Source: Cololabis saira
Taxonomy: Eukaryota > Chordata > Actinopteri > Beloniformes > Belonidae
Length of the DNA: 64,000 nucleotides
Assembly (NCBI RefSeq): GCF_033807715.1
Contig: NC_084590.1
Span: 2,268,501 to 2,332,500, forward strand
Reading direction: 5' to 3'
The first letter of the stretch is position 1; every line of letters starts with the position of its first letter. Under the pieces are notes generated by a model, which saw only the letters and a program-made list of their open reading frames with translations, did no database searches and had not been told where the DNA came from. Positions 10,377 through 20,879 of this stretch are shown piece after piece. The translations under genes and the position numbers were made by a program.

Positions 10377-12327
10377 ATGGATCTCGTCTCGCTGTCGCCA
10401 TCAGACGACGACCTGTTTTCAGGTGATCTCCAGCAAGTTTCGGAGGAGGAAAACTCCTCAGCCGCCGCCGTGCCCGAAACACCGCTCTCCCGAGCTCGAC
10501 AGCCGCCCAGGAAGCCGGCAAGCCGGCCAAGTTCTGTCTCTTCAGCCGTCCACATTCCACCCGGTTCATCCCTTCTGAACATCCGGCATTACTGCAGCTC
10601 ACCGTCTTCCAGCCTTTCCAGCCCACCTCCGCCATCGGAGGGAAGAGGACGCGGATCAGGATCCGGATCAGCCCATAGCCGTCGTCGCAGGTCCCCAACT
10701 CCTTCTCCCACGAGGTTAACTCAAGCGCCCCGCCATCGACCCGACGACACAGGCTGCTCAACACGCCGGAGGTCCCAGCGTCATCACTCTCCAGCGAGAA
10801 ACCCCGACGGCCGGCCTTCAGCAAACATCTCGGACTGGACCGTCGCCACCCTCCAGAAAACACTCCGGGATAAAAGAATCCCTTTTCACCGCACGGATAA
10901 TAAGGCTAAACTTTTCAACCATCTCATGTCAGCCTGCCATGCCAACAGCCCCGCGGACACCAGTTCACTTCCGGATGACGTCATCACACCAACTCCGACG
11001 GCGCGCCGTGACGTCAACGCCCCCATTAAAGGGCCTGTCCAACTAAACCCTCCGGTTCAAAAGCAAAAAACTAATAAACGGAAGCAAGGTAAAAAAATAG
11101 CCATCGGAACAAGAAATACAGGTCAATCACCTACTTCAGCAGGAGCACACAGCCTCATCATTCCTGGACCTTCCACCTCCCATCCGGATTTCCATCCACA
11201 CCAGCAGTCTCCTCCCTCCTTCTTCAAGGTCGCTGGCACCGGGATGCCAGCGCCCCCTGCTGCCCACCTCCAGCAACTACAGCAGCTAGATTCGGCCGGG
11301 GTTTCTGGCACCGGGATGCCAGCGCCCACCTCAGCCCACCTCCAGCACCTAGCCCACCTCCAGCACCTACAACAGCTAACTTCAGCCGGGGTTACTGGTA
11401 CCGGGATGCCTGCGCCCCCCGCTGCCTACCTCCAGCACCTAGCCTACCTCCAGCACCTACAACAGCTAACTTCAGCCGGGGATTACTAGCACCGGGATGC
11501 CAACGCCCCCCGCTGTCCACCTCCAGCAATTACAGCGGCTAGATCCGGCCGGGGTTTCTGGCACCGGGATGCCAGCGCCCCCCTCAGCCCACCTCCAGCA
11601 CCTAGCCCACATCCAGAACATACAACAGCTAACTTCGGCCAGGGTTACTAGCACCATGCTAGCACCCCCCGCCATGCCCTTCCAGCAGCCTCAACTGCCA
11701 GCGGCAGAAGGGGCTCTCGGCACCGGATTGCCAGGATCTTCTGCCTCCCAGCTCCATCAGTTCCAGCAGGTTCCCTCGGTTGGAGCCACCGGCATCGGGA
11801 TGTTGGTACCCGGCCTCCCTCCCACTGCATTTCAACCCAGTTTCCTTCCTCAACCCGTTCCGGCCCCACAGGCAGCTACTCATTTCACCCTGTCCACAGC
11901 TAATCCCGCCGTCCGTCATCCCAATGCTTTCGCTTCCCGCCCCTCTCCAGTTCCGGCCAACCTGCGCAAACAAATAATAGAGGGTAACTACATTAATCTC
12001 GCACTCCTCCTCATGCCCTCCCTCCACCAACCACCCGCAGACAGACATCTTCAAGACCATGAAGGGTGCCTCCACCCGAGAGGAAAGTCATCCACCCGTT
12101 CCAAAGAGCTCACACCGACCAAGTTTGCATATGTGTTCTCTCTTTACAGAGACGTCATGTGCTCCACCTTTCCTTCACGTCGCCAGGAACTGGACGACTA
12201 TTTATCCAGTATCCTCAATCTAGCCCTCCGCTTCGGAGGCAACGGCTTTTACCTTTACCACATCCATTTCGTTTCCGAAGCTCCAGCTCGCCTTCATCAG
12301 TTCAACGAAGCCACATACTGGCACTTC
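10377..12327 (+). pseudogene. Ngaro ORF1 (gag-like), frameshifted and truncated
   Basis: The chosen ATG opens MDLVSLSPSDDDLFSGDLQQ. A serine/proline/arginine-rich region follows, then a SAP-like helix pair (WTVATLQKTLRDKRIPF) at about residues 155-185. Next comes a repeat-rich region with units built on GTGMPAP and AHLQHL. An extra A near 11481 (GGGGATTACTAG against GGGGTTACTGG in sister units) shifts the frame and makes a stop; reading resumes at about 11491. The distal part has TKFAYVFSLYRDVMCSTFPS and LDDYLSSILNLALRFGG, a conserved Ngaro gag segment. Near 12327 it is fused to the RT region, so the region between is deleted. Confidence 0.75.
11230..11660 (+). repeat. Tandem repeats within Ngaro ORF1
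   Basis: Five related coding units start at (V/F)xGTGMPAP and carry variable numbers of an AHLQHL/QQL block, ending TSAG or DSAG. Unit length differs through copy number of the CACCTCCAGCACCTAGC-type block. The frameshift described for ORF1 lies between units. Confidence 0.8.
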
Positions 12328-13867
12328 GCAACCACCCTAATCCGTGCTTCGTTAAGTTCCTCATCAAAGGGTTCAGTGAAGGTTTCCACCCCGGTATTAT
12401 CTCACTTCCGTCCTCATCTTTCGAATGCAAAAATCTACTGTCCGCCTTAAACGAGCCGGAGTCAGTCGATCGCTTGCTCGCCAAGGAAGTTAAAGAAGGC
12501 TTCATGATCGGCCCGTTCACTCATCTCCCCTTTCCGAACTTTCGAATCAGCCCCCTCGGCATTGTAACCAGGAAATACTCAGGAAAGAAACGTATCATTG
12601 TCGATCTCTCAGCGCCTCATGGCAGTTCCATCCCAAGCATCAATAGCCTGATTCCTAGCGAAGACTTCTCCCTTCACTACGCCACCATCAATCATGCCAT
12701 CGCCCTCATTAAACTCGCCGGGAAAGGGTCGTCGCTCTCAAAAGCGGATATCACCAGCGCTTTCAAGGTTCTCCCTATTCACCCAGACTCCTGGCGATAC
12801 TTCGGCGTCCGCTGGCGAGGTGCATACTACTTCGCAGTCAGGCTCACCTTCGGCTGCAAGAGCAGCCCCAAACTTTTCGATACCTTATCAGAGGCCCTCT
12901 GCTGGATCCTCTCCAACAACCACGGCATTCCTTTCCTCGTCCTTACCCCTCATCATTACCCCTCCCTCATCGCCACCTGCTTCTGGCCTGATCACCCTAA
13001 CTTCCGTTTTCTCCGAACTCGGGGTTCCATTGTCCGCAGAGAAAATGGATGGCCATCCACTTCCCTCGAATTCCTCGGAATCACTCTCGATACAGTTCTC
13101 TTTCAGGCTTCTCTTCCGACCGAGAAGCTCAACCGAATCAGTCTTCTCATTTCCAATTTCCTCTTAGCCCCAGGCTGCACCAAACGCCAACTCCTCTCCC
13201 TCCTGGGCCACCTCAATTTTGCCATGCGCATTATTCCCCAAGGGCGGGCCTTCATCTCCCACTTGCTGTCCATTGCTTCTGCTGTTCCATCTCTCTTGTC
13301 TCCCATCTCCCTAGACAACTCGAGCCGTGCCGAGCTTCGTTTGTGGCTCAACCTCCTTGCCACCTGGAATGGGATCACTTTCTTTTATGATGACCAACTG
13401 GCTCACCCCCACAATATCAATCTTTACACCGATGCTGCCCCTTCAATCGGTTTTGGGGGTTTCTACGATGGCAGATGGTTTGCAGCAGGATGGCCCTTGC
13501 AAACGAATACTACACTGCTTCTTCCACTCTCTACGAGATCTATCCCATCACAGTGGCTGCCATTCTCTGGGGCCACGAATGATCCCGCAAGTCCATTCTC
13601 ATCTACTCAGACAACCTTACAGTAGTCGAAATAATCAATAAAGGACGCTCCAACTCCACATCCATCATGCCGTTCATGCACCGCCTAGTCTCGCACTCAG
13701 TCATACATCAATACATCCCCCGTGCAGCACATGTCCCCGGTCACTCCAACACCATTGCTGACTCTCTTTCTTGTTTCTCATTTCAGAAATTCAGAAGCTT
13801 AGCCCCCCTTGTAGATCCTTCTCCAACACCGGTTCCTCCTTATTCTGCATTGACTTTCAACGTATAA
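12328..13867 (+). pseudogene. Ngaro reverse transcriptase and RNase H, broken
   Basis: The N-terminal side shows KFLIKGFSEGFHPG, then RISPLGIVTRKYSGKKR. The first catalytic aspartate region is LSKADITSAFKVLPIHP, and GVRWRGAYYFAVRLTFGCKS is the DIRS-type fourth block. After NNHGIPFLV the expected block with two catalytic aspartates is absent and the frame shifts; it returns near STSLEFLGITLD. RNase H starts at INLYTDAAPSIGFGGF. A further shift follows near 13525 and a TGA near 13581, then the frame with IADSLS-type residues at 13667-13867. The enzyme would copy Ngaro RNA if intact; this copy cannot. Confidence 0.85.
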
Positions 13868-14052
13868 ACCCAGCCCTAAGACCTCTGATCGTCGTATCCC
13901 AGAAAGCCATCATCAACAGCTTATAACCCACTACCTTATCATCGTACTGGACCGCCTGGAGAAGTTTCCGTCATTTTCACATTATATACAACATAACCTT
14001 CCCATCGTTTGACCTCATCACCCTGTCTAGCTACATCACCTACGCCCATTCC

Positions 14053-14820
14053 GTGATGGCTATTAAGACACAGACCATCAAAGTCTATCTTAGCGGTATC
14101 AATTTTTTCTCCAAGCTCTTAACCGGCAGTCCAAGCCCAGCGTCTAATCATCCTCAGGTTACCGCTCTCCTTAAAGGACTTATACGTCAAGAACCAGCCC
14201 AGAATCCACGCCGCCTTCCCCTTACTGCTAATTTGTTAGCAACATGCATCCACACCATCCGCTCCGGATACAGCACCCCCCATGTCGCTCGAACCCTTGA
14301 AGCCATGTTCTTACTTGCCTTTTGTGGCTTCCTTAGATGCTCCGAATTCACTGCGCCCACCATCCACTTCAACCAGCGCTGCTACACATGCATCTCCGAG
14401 TCTTTTTACTCTGACGACATCATAGTCTTCTACCTGAAGCAAACCAAGACCAATCAATCAGGTTCACCAACACCAGTCTTCTACTTCAAAGACCAATCAC
14501 CACTGAATACTTTCGAGACCCTGGCCAACTACTTGTCATTCCGGAAATCACAGAGCACGTCTTCGACAGATCCTCTTTTCGTGTCCGAGTCAGGACACAT
14601 CGTCACCAGATTCTGGTTTCACAATCACTTCCGTCAGATACTCTCCTTATCTGGCATCTCTCCCACGCACTACTCCGGTCACCAGCCGCCACTTCAGCCT
14701 CCCGCAACGGTATCCCAGAGCACCTCATACAGCTCATGGGCCGTTGGTCCTCCCGAACCTACCATCGCTACATTCGCTCAGATCTTAGCGACCTCAGATC
14801 CGCTCAGTCTCATCTCCTTA
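14053..14820 (+). pseudogene. Ngaro tyrosine recombinase, frameshifted
   Basis: The N-terminal SAM-like region reads KTQTIKVYLSGINFFSKLL. LAFCGFLRCSEF holds the first catalytic arginine. The lysine region follows (FYLKQTKTNQSG), then ISPTHYSGH. Just after GH the frame is lost, removing the HxxR box; RTYHRYIRSD, with the nucleophilic tyrosine, is still readable in another frame near 14753. The family inserts the DNA intermediate by site-specific recombination, which explains the lack of a target duplication. Confidence 0.85.
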
Positions 14821-14834
14821 AGTAATCGGTTTTG

Positions 14835-15046
14835 GGGGTCCGTCGTTGCCCGGGCGCTGCGGCGGATTCCCTACCAGCTTCCCCACAACTCATCGACCGA
14901 ACGATCGGATCATCATTACCATCATCATCGTCATCGCCATCATCATCGCCATCGTCATCGCCATCATCATCGCCATCATCATCGCCATCATCTCTCAATA
15001 AATCAATTAAACGTATCTCGTTGATGGCGTGGTCCTTGCTAGTGAA
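14835..15046 (+). repeat. Ngaro B1 direct repeat with CATCGC-type tract
   Basis: It begins GGGGTCCGTCGTTGC, contains a degenerate (CATCGC/CATCAT)n tract at about 14905-14995 and ends CCTTGCTAGTGAA. It matches B2. Confidence 0.88.
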
Positions 15047-15201
15047 TTGGAGCTTAACCAGCGAGTTTCAGGAGCAGGACCACGCCTCAACCACGCCCCA
15101 ACCACGCCTCAACCACGCCTCTTCCGGCACCACGCCTCTCCGGCATACCTTCAAATACTAACCTAAACCTCAGTTCCTCTTCGCTCTCGTTCTTTGCACC
15201 C
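15047..15201 (+). repeat. Ngaro A2 direct repeat
   Basis: Second copy of A1, abutting B1 directly as expected for an Ngaro 3' end. It has one more ACCACGCCTCA unit than A1. Confidence 0.9.
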
Positions 15202-15261
15202 CTCCCCCCACCCCTTTCTCTCCTCCTTCTTCCCTCTCTTTCTCTACCTCATAGAGTCCTA

Positions 15262-16306
15262 GGGGTCCGTCGTTGCACGGGCGCTGCGGCGGATTCCCTA
15301 CCAGCTTCCCCACAACGCATCGACCGAACGATCGGATCATCATTGCCATCGTCATCGCCATCATCATCGCCATCGTCATCGCCAGCATCATCGCCATCAT
15401 CATCGCCATCATCATCGCCATCATCATCGCCATAATCCGTGTATCATTCGTTCTTTCCATTTTCCATTAATCAAAAACCAAAACATGAAAAAGTGACTGG
15501 TTATTTTGTTATTTGTTTTTTATTATAACACACCGTAGGCTCTGCGTTAGTGTAACGCGGAACCATAAATCAGCCTTTAGTGTGCGCTCTGTGTGCTGTT
15601 CTGAACACGTCTCTTCTCTTCTTTCGGCCATATGATGGTCCCGTCTGTCACGGGATTACACATTTACTGTCAGTGTTTGCTATATAATATATAATATTTG
15701 CAATATACTGTGGACATCTGAATAAAAACTTAACTCCTAAATAGATTGAATCAAAGCGCTCTCCAGCTCTGCGTCTGCTGTATGTCTTTTTCTCCTCAGA
15801 TCATGCCGAGCACAGAATCTTCTGACGATCATTTCTGAGCATTGCAGGAGACACATCTGCTGCAACGTGCAGGAAATATCTTTGTACGTCAAACCGCTGT
15901 GGAACAAGTCCTTAATCAATCTTTAAAAAATAATCCTTAATCTGTTGTTCCAGCGCCGCCATGGTAGCCATGGTTACCCGAACTGCCACGTACCATGGAT
16001 GTAGGACATTTCCGGGTCACGTAAACCCGACCAATTAAATATTAAAATCAAATTCAGCCCCGTGGCCCGTTTTTCGATTTTCGTATTTTTGATCTGTGCC
16101 TAAAATTGAAATATGAAAAACCAGACGTTTTTCCGTTTTTTGTGTTATAATAAAAAACAAATAACAAAATAACCAGTCACTTTTTCATGTTTTGGTTTTT
16201 GATTGCCAATGGAAAATGGAAAGAACGAATGATACACGGATTCGCCATCATCTCTCAATAAATCAATTAAACGTATCTCGTTGATGGCGTGGTCCTTGCT
16301 AGTGAA
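15262..16306 (+). repeat. Ngaro B2 direct repeat, interrupted
   Basis: B2 occupies 15262-15433 and 16249-16306, with an IS3EU-like element and its duplicated target between. Its end CCTTGCTAGTGAA is identical to that of B1, which fixes the Ngaro right border. Confidence 0.88.
15434..16242 (-). mobile_element. IS3EU-like DNA element in Ngaro B2
   Basis: Near-identical inverted ends of about 100 bp begin AATCCGTGTATCATTCG on each side. CGCCAT is duplicated at 15428-15433 and 16243-16248; a 6-bp duplication is what I recall for IS3EU. On the minus strand, 15919-15737 encodes MIKDLFHSGLTYKDISCTL and LRRKRHTADAELESAL, which resembles the helix-turn-helix start of an integrase-like transposase. 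The catalytic core is absent. Half of a palindromic TWA-MITE lies at 15535-15582. The class assignment is tentative. Confidence 0.6.
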
Positions 16307-16821
16307 ATGCAATTACAAAAACTAAAATGTCATACATTCTGGATTCATTACAAATCAACTGAAATATTGCAAGCCTTTTATTATTTTAATATTGCTGATC
16401 ATGGCTTACAGCTTAAGAAAACTCAAATATCCTATCTCAAAAAATTATAATATTCTGGGAATCTTAATCTTAAACTGTAAGACATAATCAGTAATAGTAA
16501 AATAATAAAAGGCTTGCAATATTTCAGTTGATTTGTAATGAATCCAGAATGTATGACATTTTTGTTTTTTTAATTGCATTACAGAAAATAAAGAACTTTA
16601 TCACAATATTGTAATATTCTGAGACAGTCCTGTAAGAATCTGATTCAGAGATCCAAGGCAACTGAGAAAATGTGAGTCATGTCTAAGAGTGTGGATGATG
16701 TTAACCTTTGGGTCAAATGAACACACAGAGAACACTTCATATCTGTACTGGTATAAGGACTTAATGTTAGAGTGGTAATGTCCAACATTAGTTCATAAAC
16801 TAGAGCAGCTGGAGTGCAGAC

Positions 16822-16907
16822 CTTGTCCAGATAGCGAGGTAGCAGCGCCCGGAGCAGCAGGGACGAGTACTCGCTGAGCTCCGACGGCTTCACCACAGCT
16901 GCGTTGC
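16822..16907 (-). CDS. aldh3a2: Fatty aldehyde dehydrogenase, coding exon 3
   Basis: The exon encodes (G)NAAVVKPSELSEYSSLL, then RALLPRYLDK. KPSE is the ALDH motif whose lysine and glutamate contact the cofactor ribose/adenine side. The acceptor is CTCTCTACAG and the donor GACAAG/GTCTGC. Its 86 nt end at codon 158 in phase 0. The exon stands alone between two introns of about 7 kb, both filled by mobile elements. Confidence 0.92.
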
Positions 16908-17261
16908 CTGTAGAGAGAACACAGCTTTCCTTGAATGAGATGAGATCATGAGTGATGCAGAGCAGAGGAGTAGGACGATGAGAATGCAGAGGAGAGGCCG
17001 GGCCATGTGGGACTGCGGGACGTTTTTCTCACAATGCCAGAGAACAATAACTACAGAGCAGAGTTGTGTCACAGATAGAAAGGTCACGATAGCACAACTC
17101 CTCGACAATGGCAGTAAGAAACGTAACTGACAAAAGAGGCCTGGAAATCATCAACATTTACTTTTAAGATCAGGCACCTACAATCATTTTTCCCGGACTA
17201 CCATAGTGACTTGAAGTTGCTGAAAAGCCACACAACAAAGTGAAACCTGTCATTGGCCACG

Positions 17262-17560
17262 GTTACATGATGTTTTTTAATTCAGAATGAATTATTCAGA
17301 ATGAAATAATTCAGAATTAAACTATTCCTTCGAGTTTACATGGAAATAGTAATTCTGAATTTAGGTTTACATGGAAAACACGTTTGATGGTCTTTCTCCA
17401 ATTCCTCTCCAGGTCTGGGGGTTGGGAAGGTTCTGATTGGATAGGGGGGGGACCGGAAGTTAAACTACCGGAAGAAAAACTAACTTAGCCGCTACAACTT
17501 TGAAAAGCCCACAATTTTGATGTTTCCTGTTTCCATCTGTTCTTTTAATGATTTCTATTT
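17262..17560. mobile_element. Left part of a TTTACATGG-type repeat
   Basis: The sequence GGTTACATGATGTTTTTTAA and repeated AATTCAGAAT/TTTACATGG words mirror, in inverted orientation, the segment at 23210-23411 that ends CCCATGTAAACGCACTG. The two could be the ends of one large element that took up everything between, or two solo copies. Class unknown. Confidence 0.4.
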
Positions 17561-17730
17561 ATTAAATGAATGGTCTCTGCTCTTGACCAGCGTTTACTGC
17601 TGCTGCATCTTGAAACTTTGTTTGGAAAACCAGCCCAGCAGGAATATAAGCATCATGGACACAGACGGGCGAGGGAACGAGCAGAAAGAAAGACCGGAAT
17701 TAAAGCTTAGTCGACTGCATTTATGACTTG

Positions 17731-18039
17731 ACCCCAAAAAAATTCTGACAAAAGGTTTTTCAGTGGATTATTGTAGTACTAGGTGTACTTAATGACATCC
17801 TAAAAGTCTACCAAAATCTGACCACCAGAAAGGTGTATTTTTCAAGATGGCGACCAAGGTGGCCCAGAAATCCCAGGTGAATAGGGTAACATTTTTAACA
17901 AACAGATATCATCATGAAACTTCCCCAGTTAATTACTTACATGAAGACAAAAAAAAATTGCATTGGAAGTTTTTTGAAATTGTATGTGTAACTATGCAAA
18001 TTAGGCGTATCTCATTGAATATGCGCCAATTCGCATAAA
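17731..18039. repeat. Left arm of 309-bp inverted repeat
   Basis: It reads from ACCCCAAAAAAATTCTGAC to AATTCGCATAAA and is repeated inverted at 20880-21188 with only about three mismatches. Weak similarity continues outside the arm (AGTCGACTGCAT against AGTCGGCTGCAT). Confidence 0.92.
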
Positions 18040-18366
18040 ATAACCATTGCTCCTTATTCTTTAACAGAGGCAAGCATTTTTGGTGCCAAACCCCATGTTT
18101 TTTGATAAAAGCATCTAATTAGAATATTTAAATTATAGTGACATTATTAGCCATGCACATTTAACATTTAATAAAACGGTTATGAAATCGGTTATGAACA
18201 TATTAAACATATTAAATGTACGATTTCCAGTTTCACTTCTATTTCTAATCCTGTATTCAGGAGCTTTCTTTATACCTGTAGTCTAAAAAATCCATTGACT
18301 ACTACAGTGTGGTACTGTGAAATTAGTCAAAACAGGGCCGCCACGTGAAGGCTCAGTACCGCTAAC

Positions 18367-18545
18367 CCCTATAGTTGTTTTTTCTTTTTTTTTTTCTTTT
18401 TTTTTTGTTGTATTTTAATGTTTTTTTGCATAGTTTTTTTTGTATTTTTATCTTTTTTTTCTCATTGTTTTTATGTTATTAAGTTCGCTGCAGTTGTTTC
18501 TTGTTTATCTTGTATGTTTTTTTATTTTTTTAAATTTTTTTCCTT
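18367..18545. repeat. T-rich low-complexity tract
   Basis: Poly(T)-rich sequence just beyond the stop codon of the CXC-type gene. Read on the minus strand it is an A-rich tail-like stretch. Confidence 0.7.
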
Positions 18546-20450
18546 TCACAGTTCGTCGTCACACCCCTCCTCCCATAAAGGTTGATTCTGTAGATTCTCA
18601 CAGTTTTCAACTTGACATGGTCCACAAGCAGGCATGCATGGTAGTCCATATGCTCTGCAACTGCACCGTTGTGTTCGGCAGGCGGTTTTGCAATTACAGT
18701 GGACCATTTGCAGGAGGCTTTCTGGGGCAGCAGTCTTATTGGTCATAACTGGCAGGAAGATATTGCCCTCCAGTTTCCACCCCCAATCCACTGGGTTCAT
18801 GTCACTCTCCTTTTCCATCCACACCATGATCTGGAAATAAACTCTTTGACAATGGTATTTAGTCGAGGACTCTGTAGGAGGGAGACGTTCTGGAGTAACA
18901 AATGACTTAGCAGAAACAATTTTCTTGCTAAAAAGGTTGTAGCGCAAAGAAGCAAGTGAATCAGTACTCTTGCCGCCAAAAAACACTGCCATTGCCTTGC
19001 TCCCATGGTCCTCGATGACATTCCTTGCCTGATTTGGGAGCAGAAACACATTTGCACAGGACTGGATGGTTGATTCACGTTTCACAAGTTTCTGGAATGC
19101 TGACTGTTTCCCGACACTAAAGATGCGGGAAGTTGTATCACATCCTGTGAAAGCATGAATAAAGAGCCCAGGACTTGTTTCATCTCTCTGATGTTGTACA
19201 CTTTACTAGCTTTGGACTTATCTGAATGAAAATAGAGGTCTCTATTGTTTGTCTCAGCATAGTAGAGCAGAAGAATGAACCAGGGAACCACCGTCAAGGA
19301 AATAATGCTCAGTTGGTGGGACAGTATCGAGGACAGTTTTGTTTGATCCCTTGCTTGAGAACTCAGTGACTGCCTGTACTAGTTGGGGCATGTTGGCTTT
19401 ACAGAAGATGTCTTTGTCTTCAAACAGGGCGGCAGGGAATGAGCAGAGCTCATAGTTCATTACATCTTCCAGTGAAAATTGCCCAGTTTTCGACATCATC
19501 AAAAATCGTTGGAACAACAGAGCAGGATCAATGCTTCGGCCTTGGGCATTTTTGATGGTGGAATCATCTGCAAGGGTTTTTACGCGATCCTTCCGTTTGA
19601 ACGAGATTCCGAAAACATGTTTTCCAACCATTTATTTAAGGATCTCGTTCCCAACATTCTCAAAGTCATGCACATTCACATCCTCTTTGGCAACAACACC
19701 AGTAACGATGTTCCTCAGAGATGGGTCAGGAGAGAATGGCGTGCAAGAGGAAAGTTTCTCCTTGATCTTTTCCAAATCTACGTAATCTCGTTTCATCCTT
19801 GCTTCTGTTTTTTTTTTTAAATTTTTTTTTTTTATTTATTTATTTTTTTTTTTTATATATATTAATGAACACACAGCCAGGCTGGTGGAATTTGGTCTCT
19901 GCATTTAACCCATCTCTAGAGACTAGAGAGCAGTGGGCTGCCATATGAACGGCACCCGGGGGTTGATTCTCGGTGTTGCTCGCTGGTTGTGTAGGTGAGG
20001 TCATTGAACTGCTGCATGGAGTTGTTATACTCAGATGTGATGGGAATGGACATAGTCCACAGTGCTCGCATTTCCTCAGTCATTCCACTTCCGTGGGTCA
20101 AGCCTCGAGTACCCTTCAGGGACCGCATCAAGGTCTGCTCAATGACAAGGTCTGAGCTAAGGCCTGTCCAGAACTGGTTGCTGCGGCGGATCACATGAAA
20201 GCCCCTGGAAAATTTGGCATATACATCAGGGTGTCTGGTCTCGAGTTGGCACATTTCTTGGATGTAGAAATATGAAGATTTTAGATAGTTGTAGTGCCCA
20301 GCAGCGGCAAATATTGGAAGACAGTCCAATACAGCACGCAAGTGCATCTTCCAAGATCCAGTGCGGTCTGCTTTGATTAGGTCTCGGGCTGTCTGCAGCA
20401 TTCTCTGATAGTTTACCCACAGACAACTGGTTTTGGACCTGGACCTAACT
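18546..20450 (-). pseudogene. Uncharacterised CXC-domain gene, main exon, broken
   Basis: Read from right to left, the first block (about 20450-19966) has VNYQRMLQTARDLIKAD, GHYNYLKSSYFYIQEM and GMTEEMRALWTMSIPI. A SINE-like insert interrupts it at 19806-19965. The second block (to 19285) has GKHVFGISFKRKDRVKTLAD and LFQRFLMMSKTG. A frameshifting deletion near 19280 joins it to LLLYYAETNNRDLYF. The last block (19085-18546) ends in a cysteine cluster, CNCKTACRTQRCSCR then LPCMPACGPC, resembling a CXC/tesmin-type zinc fold. I recall similar multi-copy proteins of unknown function in fish; the role is unknown. It cannot be translated in full. Confidence 0.6.
19806..19965 (-). mobile_element. SINE-like insert with poly(A) tail
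   Basis: On the minus strand it runs from TCAACCCCCGGGTG through GGGTTAAATGCAGAGACCAA to a long A-rich tail (T-rich on plus, 19808-19860). The GGGTTAAATGCAGAG word is common in fish SINE 3' regions. The flanks share GAA, and the coding sequence on both sides rejoins (EQHRE then ARMKRDY). No RNA polymerase III box pair was confirmed. Confidence 0.6.
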
Positions 20451-20650
20451 TCAGATTCTTTTAATTTAATAATTTTGTTTAAAGAATCATGAAAAATCGT
20501 AATCGTGGGCTAAAAATCGTGAATCGAATCGAATCATGACCCGAGTGAATCGTTACATATATACTTGCGTCTGTATATTTTTGTATATTACTAATATAAG
20601 AATTCACAATCGTTATCTTTATTGGCCATTTTCTCAAAATGAGTTTTTAC

Positions 20651-20836
20651 CTGTAACAGCGTAAACCCACCGGACGCCGAAGCAGAGCAGAAGCACTGCA
20701 CGTGGAGGCAGTCTCCTTGGTTAAACAGGGCGTGAACCTCCGCAGGCACTCTGCTCCGCTCCGCCTGCAGAGTGATAAGAGTTTTCCAAAATCTTCTGTG
20801 TAAATTTGTATCTGATAGGTGAATAAGGTCAAACAA
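20651..20836 (-). pseudogene. Upstream exon of the CXC-type gene
   Basis: The minus strand encodes MFDLIHLSDTNLHRRFWKTL, then QGDCLHVQCFCSASASGG, ending CAG/GTAAAA, a plausible donor. I recall that proteins of this uncharacterised fish family start with a similar LIHLSDTNLHR segment. The start codon is not certain. It lies directly inside the right inverted arm, about 200 bp upstream of the main exon. Confidence 0.45.
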
Positions 20837-20879
20837 TCATTTTTAACCTAGCTTTATCCAATGTTAAGATATATGTTCC

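Larger units (their letters stand above)
10173..16306 (+). mobile_element. Ngaro-type tyrosine-recombinase retrotransposon
   Basis: The element has the split direct repeat layout A1-ORFs-B1-A2-B2 that defines Ngaro: A1 about 10173-10318, B1 14835-15046, A2 15047-15201 and B2 from 15262. Between A1 and B1 lie a gag-like ORF, a DIRS-type reverse transcriptase/RNase H and a tyrosine recombinase, in that order on the plus strand. No target duplication flanks it, as expected for recombinase-driven insertion. All three genes carry frameshifts or deletions. B2 is interrupted by an IS3EU-like element. Confidence 0.9.
10132..16632. mobile_element. Palindromic mariner-like MITE, split by Ngaro
   Basis: The ends are CAGGACTGTCTCAGAAAA at 10132 and its inverse ending CAGTCCTG at 16632, flanked by TA on both sides as for Tc1/mariner elements. 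MITE sequence is at 10132-10172 and 16307-16632. The interruption falls at TTTTCTGTA/ATGCAATT, a join that is intact in the second copy (42221 onward). The right part folds as two arms of one long inverted repeat. No transposase is present. Confidence 0.8.

Noticed and set aside
17847..18038. 63-codon frame present in both inverted arms
   Set aside because: The arms are nearly identical, so any frame would be preserved in both. Without wider conservation it is not evidence for a gene.
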